This document shows, in pieces, positions 23,980-37,600 of a stretch of DNA of 64,000 nt. This DNA comes from Citrus sinensis (taxonomy: Eukaryota; Streptophyta; Magnoliopsida; Sapindales; Rutaceae). Location: NCBI RefSeq assembly GCF_022201045.2, contig NC_068557.1:4154001-4218000 (forward strand), read 5' to 3'. Each line of letters begins with the position of its first letter. The first letter of the stretch is position 1. Made by a program: the position numbers and the translations under genes. Under the pieces are notes generated by a model. The model was given only the letters and a program-made list of their open reading frames with translations, had not been told where the DNA came from and did no database searches.

Positions 23980-25664
23980 GTGCGCTGTTTCATGGATTAG
24001 AAGTGTCCAAGTGCGATGGTGTAGATAGAGAGAAGATTGAAGAGTCTCGAGAGACCTTTTGATTTGTGGTCTGTGGATAATGGGACCAGTCATAACTCGC
24101 AAGCTTGAGAATGAAAGCTTGACTGACTTTTACGAAACTAAGCTTATTTCTCACTTGTTTAATTTAATTTAATTTCTCTTTAATTTATTATAAAACGTTA
24201 TAAACATGTGATAAAGTCATAAGACAATCCCTAGTCAATTTAAACAACCCTAATAAAAAAATAAATTAGTAATGTTCGCGTATGGAATTTTACAAATTAG
24301 ATATTAATTCATATTCGATTTATAATTTTGTAAATTATAAATTTTTATTCTAATTTAGTCCGTGGATGGATGAAATTCAATCCAAATCCAATCCATATAT
24401 TTACGGATCGGATGCGGATTTTACCCGATCTATTATTTTGTGGATTGATTTGTAGGATAAAAATGTTTAATTATATCCTATTCTCGAACTAACTAAATAT
24501 AAAAATAATTTTAGGACTGATTAAATTCAAAATTAAATACGATTTAAATAAATTAATTGTTTAAATAAAAATAAAAAATACATTTAAAGTTTTAAAATGC
24601 AACACAAAAAAAAATTTCATTTGTTTAGATCATGAAAGTTAACTACCTAAGAAGCTATATTTGTTTATTTAATTATTTTATATTTTATATTATTATTAGA
24701 TAAGATATAATATTATATTAATGTAACTATATTTTTTTTTATTTATTTATTAGTTAGTACTAATGTCATATTTAAAAATTTACTTTTTAATTAAATAAAT
24801 ACATTTTTTTATTTTTTACGAATTTTTATAAATTTATAAAAATAAATACATATCCAATCCACCAACTAATTTTTTATTTTTTTTAACTGAATTCAATCTA
24901 CCAATTCACAAATTAAATTTTTACGGATCGAATTTTTACGAATAAAAATTGATCAGATTGAAAACTTGTGGGCTTGTTATTGTAGCTCTTAGCTCAATGG
25001 GCATTAAATTTTATTTCATTGATCAATGAGTTTGAAAATTTGGTAAAGTAAAAGATTAACAAATTAATTTGAATATTATTTATCCCTCTATTTTTATTGT
25101 TGTCATTTTTTACTCTTTTAACTATTTTGAGTGGATTAAATATTCACATAATGAACTTCGACATCAAAAACGAACTGTGCAAATGACATTAAGATACACT
25201 GCAATTAATTTGTACACATCTTACACCTACATAGAACAATTGTCGAAAATAATAAGCCATTAAACCCCCTAAAAGAAAAAAAGAAAAAATGTTCCATAGG
25301 AGACGTCTTTCACAAACAGAACCCAAAAATTTAAAAATAACAATAAAAAAGTTTTTGTTTTATATAACGCGTTCACCTACTATTGACACAAACCAAAACA
25401 CTTGTTTTGTTTATAACATTTAGGGCAAAAATTACAGCAAGGGGAACTCGAAAGAGGTCATTGTTAGTAATGAAACCAAATTCTATGCAAGAGAGAGAAC
25501 CCCCCCAAAAAAATAAATTGAAACAAGAAATTTAAATGAAAAAAAAGGAAAACTAACTGAGCCCACAAGACTACATATACAACTATATGCAACACTGAAG
25601 GATGTACAACAAGAAGAAGACCGACATTTTTAATCTCGACTCCTATGATAAGCACCATCTTAGG
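23980..25664. other. PLA2-like promoter side and intergenic spacer
   Basis: The first non-coding exon of the PLA2-like gene probably starts just right of 23980. Beyond that the DNA is very AT-rich (24200-25000), with no supported gene. The right end should include the PHGAP 3' UTR. Confidence 0.5.
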
Positions 25665-28600
25665 TTAGTTCCACGGTGGAGATGATGGTCTGTAGATGAA
25701 ATCTTGTGACGACGTAGTGCCATAGTTTAAATCAAGGTTGTGAAGTTGTTCCATTAGCTGAGATCGTCTTTCCTTGAAAAAATCAAGACGAGTAGTTAAT
25801 TCTACCAAGGCAGAAGAAGCAGTTGATGGATGCCTAGCATAATCCGTTGCCTGTAAGATTGTCAAAAACAAATAATGTCGGTTAACAAAAATCAATTAGG
25901 AAAATGTATATAAAGATTGTTCAGTAATTTTCCAGTCAATAATTTGAACTGTGTTGCTTCAAAATTTTGGAGTCAAGAAGTAGTATCAGGAGTTGCAAAA
26001 CAGAATGTGCATTGACGCATTGATGAATATCAAGCCTACCTCTATCGGTCTTGAAGTGGAAGGGACAGATGCAGAATCGACACCACATAGCTCATCCATT
26101 GACACATTTGTGGATGCCTCGGTACTTTTCGAGTCACTCAAGCTGGTTGACTCCACAAATTGCTTCCGAGGCAGCCTGTTACTGCTGCCGGTTGCTAATC
26201 CTTGTCCTTTAATATTCCTCCAGTCTGCCCCTAACAAATTCTCCTGCAGTGCAGCAGTAGAAGATTATAATTACCATTAGATAAAGCATGCAGTATTGAT
26301 AAACTCAAAAGAATAACTCATGACGGACTCAACCTCTAAAGGCAACATAGATCCTAAACAAAGGACCGTGATAATATAACATCAAACTACGAAGGCATTT
26401 GATAATCTGGAATAGTGAAGGTTCAATCAAAATGCACTAAATTTAGTGAGTCAAAACAAACAAATAGAATAAGTAAATAATTAATAACTTGAATTACCAT
26501 CTTCTCGTTTGAAAGTTCTAAATACATTTCAATCGAACGAGAAAGACGGATGGTGATGGGCAAACAATTTCAAATATGTACCTCAGTTCTTTGTTTCCTT
26601 TCATGATTAACAAAAGCAAGAGTAGAATCAAAGTCTTGCTGAAGAAACCTCCTGCAAATATCAAATATATTTTATTAGTAAAAGGCTTTACTTGAACAGA
26701 ATCTGATGTGCCACAGTTATTTCCATTTTCCTCTACTAGGAAAAATTAGCAGCCTCAACTACCCATTATCCTGTGATATTAGAACTGAAATACATATTTT
26801 TAACTTTATTATATACACTTGCCGTGCTATCCAGTTCTCCCTACAGATGAATAGCATGCAGGCAAAAAGATAATCTTTGCCATATCTTTAAAAGCTCAAA
26901 GTTGCTAATATATTGGCTTCAAAGTGTTAAAATAATGGCTAAAGTAAATTAGTTACCAAGTGTAACAATTTTATGATTTAGAAAAAAAAAACAAAAAGTA
27001 CGCAACCATGAACATGTACCCAGACACTTGTTGGTTCTAATGGAGAGCAGAGGGCATATTGTTTTTGGCTTTATTGACATGTTCTGACTAGTGTACTAAT
27101 ATTACAGGATGTAAAAGGAGCTTGGAGAGCCAAAATTTGAAAAAATAGCAAAAAGGGAAAAGAGGAAAAGAAAATGAGAAAGAAAGAGAAAAGAAGAATA
27201 TCCCTCTTGTAGGCTTGTAGCCTTCAACTTTTCACAGCTCACTACACCTCTTACCAGGTAGCTGCCTGTCCCCAACCTGTTTCCCTTGCTTCCCTTCCCC
27301 CATCAAAAAAGGGAGAAAAAAATAGAATATAACACTGACATATCGTGTAGAAACCCAGCTTAATAAAGAAGTTCATTTACACACCAAAGTAACTTCCCCA
27401 AGCCAACCACATGTAGAAACTGATGCATATGTTACTATCATTTTCAAAACACAAAATAAACAAATAACAGTCACCAAAAATATGCACATTATATCTAGAC
27501 AAAATTTAAAATAGTCAAAATTCAGAATCCAGACGGGCATGTATTCTGACGGGAATGGATTAATTGCTAAGATTGAAAATTAACCATCATGCCGCAGACA
27601 ATTGTTAGCTTGAGTACCAGGTACTGAAAAGCAAGAAAAGGTAATCGAATGGGTAGGTTAAATATGTTGGAAGAGAATGATCTGCAGAGAACCCTTTCAT
27701 GATGTCAATATAAATATTGCTTATGACTACTGACAATTTTTCACACCACAAGCCAAAAATATTTTAGTAATTGCATAATTTGGCATACTCACTGTTGAGA
27801 ATTATGGTTTTGGACATTTTGATAACGGTCACATGCATCTGAGAGAGAACCATAATGATGCTGTCGCTGCTGATTAAGTTGATGGTGGAGTTCTGCAACT
27901 TTTTGCTTCAACCTGGCCACGTCTGCTTCAGCAAGAGCAATCTCCTCCAGCTCAGCCCTTGTCTTCACATCAGTTTTAAGTCATAAGTATTTGTGCAACT
28001 GAAGATCTAGAAATAAAAAAGAAACAAATCTTTTATAATCTGTACAAACTTTAGAGTCCATGCCACGTGAACTGGAAAATTGTCCAGAAGACATGCTCAA
28101 ACCAACTTCTAATGCAGCTCTAAGATCCCTCTCAGCTTGAAGCTGCTCCTGCAACCTTGAGACCTGTTTAATCATTTGCTAGTCAGTAGACACAAACAAA
28201 GAGTGAACAGTGAAAACATTTTAAACATGGAAATAAAAGCAAAAAGAAGAAGCATCGAAAAATCTAATGCAATATCCAGCAAACAAATGAAAGCAAATAA
28301 ACATTAAGGGAAAAAAAAGGCAGTATTTAATGGATAAAAAAGAAATACATCTTGCTCAAGGGCCAAACGACGCTCATGCAAAGCTTGCTTCCTTCTTTCC
28401 AAGCTAGCTTGTAAAATGGCATTTCCTCTAGCCTGTCACAGATGATGACCAATCCTGTTAGTAATAACACTGATATTCCATGACTAGTTTATGCAAGACT
28501 AGTACCTCCTTTGCAATCCTATGTCGCAAGTCATTCTTTGTAATCTCAAGTCTCTGAATAGCAAGCCTACAAACAAGTCAACAGATTTACGTTGTAAGAA

Positions 28601-31600
28601 TATATTAAATATAAAATGGAGGAAATTTTGACACAAGAAAGAGTTGATGAGAAAAGCCATTTCAATCTGCAAAACAACTTATTGAAAGGACATGTAAAAA
28701 TTGTTTTGAAAAAATCCATCATCTAATCAACCATATGAATCAAGGATTTGACAATGGCAAGTGGGAGGGACATCAGGACTGAACCCCTTTTAGTTTCCAA
28801 ACCTTAAAACATTCCTTTGAAAATGGCAATCTAACCTGATTTCCTTCACTTATAAATATTCAAATATAGGATAAAATGTAGAAAAAAAGCTTTCAGAGAA
28901 TACTTTCTGGGAAGACTAGTTTTCATAGGAAGTTGTGTCATTAGATTTTGAATGCAACCAATCTGTTTATTTCAGTGCTTTCTAAGTTAGTGGTATGGCT
29001 GTTTCCTCTGATATCTCAACTTGTCTTTTGCAATTCCAGATATAAAACAACATCATCAAGTTACTTCAACTATATTCATAGGGGAAAAAAGGTGGAAAAA
29101 CAACAAAAAATAACCGCACATCAATAAATTGAAACCTAATAAACTCGTCTTACCCTATTTAACCCCAAAAAAAAATTGTTAAAAAAGAAAAAAAATTCCC
29201 TTGTGTTTACCATTAATTATCCACGAAGCCATGCATACAGCAGTAAAACTGATCACCATTTTAGGGAAATTGTAAAACTGATCACCATTTTAGGGAAATT
29301 GTCTCAAATAAACCTCAAGTGCGAACTACTTTATACAAGTCTGGTACAATGTTATCGATTAAACATCAAAAGAGAACTTACTTGTACGCCAACTAATCTT
29401 AACGTACATAACAGTAAAATTTTAGAAGCATCTAGGACTAACATAGGTTTCTAAGATTTTCTATGCAAGGGTATTAAAGTTAAAAGGTTTAGAAGAATTA
29501 GGATTCTTGCACACTGCCTTAGAAAAATATGGTGATATTAGCTACAATTATACATTTAAACACATCTAAGGATGTTTAAATCTAGCTATAAACAAGAGAC
29601 TAATAACCTTAACAAAGGAATGCTCCACAGCCTTTGCTTTTGGTAGAGGAATAAAAGCTAAAACTCTTTGGAAATGTGCTGCGGCAGCTCTGTTTTGTGT
29701 AATCTGGGAAGAAAGAAATGTTCGTATTTTTTAGGGAAAAAATTATAGATAATTCTGAAGAACTGTGGGATAGAGTTCGTCTTTTTACTTCACTTTGGGC
29801 TTCAGTTTCAAAAAATTTTAAAGATTTATCCTTTTCCTTCATACATTTAAACTGGGATGGGGTTTTGAGATAGGGAGTTATAACTGACTCTAGCCTTGCA
29901 TAGGGATGATTGGGTATACTTTTGTATAGCACAAGTACTACTAATTTTTGTCTTCTTAGTGGAGAGCGGGTCCAATATCTGTTTTAAATCTTCGTCATTA
30001 ATATATTTTTAAGTTTGTTACATTTTTTTTTAAAAAGAAAACACTCAACAGATAACATCCTCAAAAATAGGAATAGATATTTAAAATATAAACAGTAAAG
30101 ATAACAAGCTTTAAGTTTGACTCCTTAAACAAAAGCATCAAAGATGATGAAGACAGTAAAGGAAAGAGGTATAAAGAATATAATGAGCATCTTACTCTTC
30201 TTCCCCAGATGAATCAATGGATTCCACTGAAGATGTCTTTCTCGCCTGTGTGCAAAGTCAATAAAGATCATCAATTGCCTGACATTTGCATTCAAGAATC
30301 CAAACAGCAGAGACAGGACTACAGTATTCAATGTTGTTTACCCATAATTATAGATGGATAACCACCCACACAATAATTCATGACTTTTAAGTTGCATGGC
30401 TGCACAGCCAAAAAAATTGTTATTTACAACCGATACCTTGCACTCTGCAAATTTCTTATCAACCATAGTCACGGGTCAGGTGGATCATGGTAAATGTAGA
30501 TAAAGAACAGAAACCATCTAGAACAGCCCTCAAGTTGAGTACATATACCATAATTCAGAGAACAGTGAATATTCTCAATTTCTCAGTAACACCTATAGCT
30601 GAAATATTTCATGCATGCAAAGAAACAAGCAGTCTGCTCTAAGGAAGGGATGAATAATATCAGTACAAGCATGAGTGGACCAAAAATATACAAAGAAGAA
30701 TATGCATAGACCTAAATATGACCTCAAAACAAGAATTAAGACTAATGTTAATAAAACAAATGAAAATGACCACAGCTACAGAAACGTCCAAATACAGCAA
30801 ATAAAAGGGGAAACAACAAACACAAGCTCGAATGAAGAATTAAGAAAAAATTTGCAGTGGGAAGCATGGTAGGAACAATTGTTTGATCTATAAATTATAT
30901 TTTTTAGAATGGAAAAAAAAAGGATGAGAACATACATCTATCAAACTGAAGTAAACTACCATCTGCTTAATAAAATATTAAGGCTCCTAAGAGTAAATCT
31001 TAAGAGAGACAATGAATGTCAAACTCACATTGCTTCTTCCCCAGAAGGCAGATCGCTTTGCGCTGAAATTGGAGCTTGTACCTTTACCCACTGGCTTCTC
31101 AGCAGAAGACTCAAGTCCAGATACAGATAGAGGATGCCCAGGATCCACAGAGGAAAGAATCTCCCCCATTGAATGGTAAGATTCACCAGCAGGTAAAACA
31201 CTAGAAACCTCCATCTCAGTAATTGAATTTTCATTTCCTTTCTTCTGTTTACCTTGTTGCTCGATCACCTGATCACCAGGATCCCCAATTTGTATAGGGT
31301 CAATGGGCAGCTTTGAGCTCTCGGCCGAAGCATTATTATTTCTGGGGGATCCAACATCCGAATCATCACCTCCAAGAGCCTGTATATGTGCCAGATAATG
31401 TAGATTTCAATTTAAACAATAGTTACCTCTTTTTAATTTTCTAAATGAACCCCAATAATGCAAACACTTCTAAAATAAATCATCATAAAATCAAGTGCAT
31501 CTCTTTCACTCTAACCTCATTTCTAAAATTACCATAAGATATAAGCTGAGCTATGCACACTTGACTATAAAAGCAACTTGTAGAAATAAAATTTGTCCAA

Positions 31601-34600
31601 TCTCAACATTCCAGTGCTTTCTTTAGAAGAAGCATTATGTTGCACACAATGGGACAAACCTCAGGTTTCTACTTGGACAAGACCATGAAATTCAACATGT
31701 CAATGAAATCTAGTCATAATCTTTCAATATTTCAAACAATGCTCAGCTTTATTATATAAATGTGCAAGTAAAAGGCTGATTGTTTTGTTCAATTAACGGA
31801 AACGATCATCATAATCTACTTAAAGATTGTGACTGTTAAAAGATATGGTTTTTTTAACAATATCATTGAGAAACCAACCTAAATGCTAAAAGATATTAAG
31901 AGGAAGAGCACAAGTTATGAAGCCACACCAAGTTCAGACTTCGTTGATGTGGGATTTCTAACACCCTCTCACTCATCAAGGCCCAACACAATAACGAGCA
32001 TGATCTGTGAATTATAAGAATACCCAGTAGGGATTCAGGGAACAGACATAATACACTTCAACCCAAAGACTTGAACTATCAGTTGGACTAGCCAAACAGA
32101 TGTTTGAATCCAAATCCATAGAGGCAAAAAAGAGAATGAGAATACTTAAAAGTGGCACATGCAACAAATAACTCAATTTGTAACCTGTTGGGAAGACATT
32201 GTACATGTTCAAGGCCATGAAAAACCTAAGATTTTGTCGATGAATGAGTTCTTCACACAATCTATAACATTAAGATGAGAAGCAAATAATATTACTGCAG
32301 TCGCAAGGCAATAGATGACAAAAGAAAAGAACTCGAAGCAATATGTACTTCAATCCCCTAATAAATTTCACCATGCTGGAAAAACAAATGTGATACAATT
32401 TTTGTGACAGGAAAATAAAGAACCTTGTAGTCATAAAGATCACTGCCAGCATAACCACTGCTTTCACTTAATTTCCCACTGTGTGCACGCTCGGGATCAT
32501 CGTCACTTTCTGGATCAACTTCATTTTGTGCATCATGATAGCCATTATTTTTCATATCCAGATTTTCTTCATCAGATGAATCCTCACTACCACTGTTGTC
32601 AACATGAGAATCAGCTGAAATAGAGCATCTATGGAGACTTTCATCCTGAAACACCAAGCAGAATATACACAAGTACAGAGTTAAACTATGGTAACATGGG
32701 GAACTAGCTTGAGACTCCAATAAGAACAAATGTAAGTTTTTAAGAATATATCCAAGAAACTATTTCCACAGATCCGGCTGCAGCCCTTCTAGCTTTCAAA
32801 ACAAGCTACAATACTTCACAAAACTTAAGTTGGACCGAAGTTGCAACAATATTCAGCGGTTCCAGTCCAAAACCGCTGGTATGGTTACTTTTTTCCAGTT
32901 GACTCTTCAGTCATCAGGAACAAACTTAATTTTCCTGTTCAACAATAAATCCAAGCAATTTTTTCCACAGATCCAGCTGCAGCCCTTCTAGCTTTCAAGC
33001 ATATTATCATACTTCAGGAAACTCAAAGACCCTTACCTAAAATGATTCTATACCAATTATATTCACAACCTAAATTAACATCACAAAGCACACATAACTT
33101 TCATATTCACAACTATAAAATTTTGTTAGAATCACATTAGAATTAGTATTCTCATTTTTTCCGGAGTTACTTATTTAATTTAGGATTTCCATTATGAATT
33201 GTTTTCTTTTACGCTTAGTGTTTCTCTAAGAATCCTTCAAATAGTGATGCCCTAAGACTTTTACAATCAAGCAAAGAAAGAAAAATAGTCTTTTGACAAA
33301 TTGGAGGAAGATCCCCATGAAGAGATCAACCCTCTTCTAATCGTTTTCTTGACTTTTTACATAATGATAGGCTTATAAAGTTGGGATACAAAGTGCTGAA
33401 TTTATACTGGCGCCAAGTCGATTATGGTACAAACTTTGTATCCCAACTTTGTAAGTGTGCACATCACTAGTATATTTTCAATTGATAGAACCTTAGGGTC
33501 CTATTAAATTTTTGAAATCCAAACCTGGGTACTAAAGTATACATAATCAATCCAATGATATAACCTATTGACTATTGTATTCTCAAGAACACCAGCAATT
33601 ATCAGTCAAGCAATCAAACAGAGAGAATCTTACATCAAAAATATTCTCATATTCCTCTAAAAGAGTTGCAATGATGGCTTGAGCATTATTAGCAGCATTT
33701 GCAGCAGCAAGAAGCTGAGCAGAGTTATCACCGTTCATATCAAAATCATCCTCCAACTCACATTCACCAGCTAAAAGAGGTCGTAGGAGCAAGGGTGCCA
33801 TGCAGGCTGCAACAGCAGAAGGAGTCATTCGGTTTTCATGAGCATGAGATGATATTGTGTGCATCATCCTCAAAATTCTGCAAAATAAGGAGCAATTGTA
33901 CATATTAGATAATTGTATGACTATGAAAAATATGCCTGCTCACTATAGAAGTTGCAAGCATCTTTACTCACAAAATGGACATATTTCAAAACAATTAAGT
34001 TACTGCTGAGTAGCCACTAAACCCAAAAGCTTAAGCTAACAGCACCAGCCTCACTAAACCATATCTTCCAGATATATTGTCTTTCTATGTTCACATTCCC
34101 ATCAGCACTGATACATATGGCGTCTACTAGCTATGACATGTGCAGATTACAACAAACAGAAATAAAACAAAAAATTAAAAGGACAAAATGCATAGGCTAT
34201 AGATTTAGAGCAGCGCAGAAAGTAAACACTATAAACAGATCAGCAAACATTAAATTAGCAAAGGATGACACTAAAAGATGCAACTAGGGAAAAAGGTTGA
34301 ATGTATACAACATGTTCAGAGGTTACCTCTGTAATAAACGCCGATTTGGTTCAGGAAATGTCTCTAATATTGCAGAGCGCATAGCACTTATCCGAGCTTC
34401 CTTCCGATCAATTTCTTATCCAATAAACAGTAAGGCAACAATATCAGTATATAATGATGCAAGTAAAATATAATCCACCAAATTGGGATCAGATGACAAT
34501 CATGTCAACCCAAGTTGAATGTGAATCAAAACAACAAAACCCATTAGCTTTAAAATCTTTTAACGATAGAAACAAATGTCTGAACAAAAATGCTTAGCAC

Positions 34601-37600
34601 AATAAAGATACAGCACTTCTCCCATAAAAGGCAAGGATCCTCATATGGTGCTTATTCCATGATTAGATTAGAATATAACTTGCACAAATAAATATTTGCA
34701 AGTTACATCCAAAATAGAAAACAAAGCTCACTAGTTTGTGATAACTTTCATTTGAGAGGGCAACAAGGCTCAATTATTTTCAATAAGCCACTGCAACAAG
34801 GAAAATGTTGAAAGGTCTCCAACGACAAAGACACAAACCTTGGCAAATTATTAACTGTATGAATGGAGAATATATACGTTAAAGTCCATGCGAACACTGG
34901 ACATGCATGAATGCCAGTATGACCAACAGCACAAACAGTCTTGTTTTCTTCACTGTTTTCTTCTTTTTCTTTTTCTTTTCAAAGCTAAGAAAGGATATGT
35001 TCAATAAATACACCAACTGATATTTAATTTTACTATTTAGAACATGCCAATCAACACTCATTCACAATTAACTGATTCTTTTCACAAGCAATTAGCCAAT
35101 ATCTCAATTTGATGAACAGTTGTTTTTACGTTTTGACAAGTTTATCATCCAAAAAACGACTTCAACTCCCTTGGCAGTAACAGCCAAAACAAAACCAATT
35201 GTCAATGTACAAATAAATGAAATAATGAAGAATAAAAAAAATAAGTTTGCCTCAAAAAACAAACACATAATTTACTCAAATCACCTCGACAAAAGGTGCT
35301 CAAGGGGATTTGTCTAAAATAAACAAAATAAATCATGTTTCAATATCTTAACAAATCCAAAACTATAATCAACCAGGTAAAAGAATACAAAATTAGGAAG
35401 AACAAAAGATAACTGAAACTTACTATAAGCCTCCAGTAAGGCAGTACAGCAGGATGCAGGCACTGGAGAGGACGGAAGCTCCCTGAGGACATGCTGCAGA
35501 TGAAACAACGATCTTGAAAGTTAAAGTAACTACATTAACTTAAAAGTCACGAGCAGCAGCAAGTGAGACGAGTACCTTAACGCAGTCACCAATAACATGA
35601 GCATCCTCATCAGCACTAAATTCAGTCTTTCCTACAAATAACGAAAGAGAAATAGGTGAGCCACAATCTCTCAGTATGAAGGGCATCGCTACAAAAAGTT
35701 GCACTTGACAGATGAAATAATTAAACAAGGAAAAAGGATATCTAACACTTCTTTATCAGTGTAATTAATTAGCAACTTTCAAAATAAGGTGTAATTAATA
35801 TGAATCAAAGGGATACCCTGTTCATATTCTTGAACTCTGCGGTCCACCTCCTCAACATCTGCTGCTTGCCGTAAAATTCCTTCAACTTTAGTTCCTGTAG
35901 AAAAAAATATCATATGCGAAAAAATATAAGAGATGAAATTCAATGAATTCATCCAAGCACTATTTAGAGAGGTGAGCAAGTTAATCAACACCACCGGCTT
36001 CGTACATCTTTTCCTTTTTAACAACAATACACACTCCCACTCCCAGCTGAATATAACCCACCTCCATTAAGGCTCAATCCTGAATTAATTGGAGCTCGGT
36101 TTGGCTACATGATTGTCCTGACTACTTCATTACACCTCTAATTTTTCCTGTTGCTTTTAATAGGAATCAAACCTTTTGTTTTTTAATAGGAATCAAAAGA
36201 TATTATTATTATTTTTTTTTTTTGAGGAGAAATCAAATGTAATATTATTAAAAACAAAGAAATGGAACTAAAAGTTGGTAAAGAAGCAGCTGACCAACCA
36301 TTAAAGCAACCAAAAGAACCAAATAACAAACAAAAAAACCAAGAATCAATGCATTACCATTCAAATCTGAATTATTTTGACTCAAGAAAACAACATTTCT
36401 CAAAATTAACTTGCAGCTGAAGCCCATGAAGACACCCAAAATCAAACTCTAGATCAGAAAGAACTCCACCTCCCAGCTAGAATGCGAGAAGATCCCTTTA
36501 CCCTTTTCACCCTAATGACTTCAAAAGATGCCAAAAGATTTCCATCACAATACAATCCCACTCAGTAGCATCCTCTTCCTTCATCTTAAAACACTAATTC
36601 TCAATGAGCAAAGAAACACATATGAATGCACAATAACCCACTTTAGCAAACTTCATTAAGAATATTTTGTTGCAATCTCAATGCACAGGAAAAATGAAGA
36701 AAAAGAGGACCAACCCCTTTAGCCTCAATCTTACACAACTCACCAGTGGGGTGACAAACAACGCATTCTTTTCTGAAGAAGATTACACATGTTCATCTTC
36801 CATGAGCAGTGCTCCAAGTACAACATTGACTTTTACATGACACTTTAGCATCCATACGATGGAGAAGGGATGGAGCCTCCTTGTTAGCATCCATACATGG
36901 CACTTTAGCATCCAACGTATTTGTGTTGACTTTTACATGGCACAACATTGACTTTTTTGTGTTGACCAGACCCTTATCAGAACTAACTGGGGAGGGGGGA
37001 AAAAACGATCAACACAAAAATACGAGCGTTGATATCCAATCTCCCTACGAGAGCAGGGATGGAGCCTCCTTGTTACTAGTGGGGATTCAAGCCTTAGTAA
37101 GAGGAAAAAAAGAAATTATACTCAAGCCACCTCAAATAGACTCTAATCACAGGTTCAATATCTTTTTCCTCACATGTTCGTTACTTTTACTAAAGTTTTT
37201 ATGTTTTATCTATTTTACTATCAAATTGTTGATAAAAGCAGACCCCTCTGTCCCTGTATAACACACCCTAGAGTCTCACTCATCAGGCATTCATCTAACT
37301 AGATTATTGATCCATACAAGTCACAAATTACCTTTTTTTTTTGTTGGGGGGGGGGGGGGGGGGCAAGCCCTAAACTGGGGAGTCGGTCAGGCGTCCCAAC
37401 CCCATGAACCATGAGACAGCAAAGGGAAGAATTTTTAAGCTCACCAGAAGGATCGAACCTAAGACCTCAGTCACCTCGATACAGCCAGGCACCAGATCCC
37501 AAGCCCTCAAGAGAGTGGGCTACCGCGTGGGGATATAATCTACGTTTTTTACATTTGACAAATCCCTTTTTCTCTAAAACAACTACAAAGAAAACCCATC

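Noticed and set aside
31915..32000. LTR-like phrase (GATGTGGGATTTCTAACACC)
   Set aside because: Common in plant repeats, but there is no second copy, primer-binding site or polypurine tract in the window.
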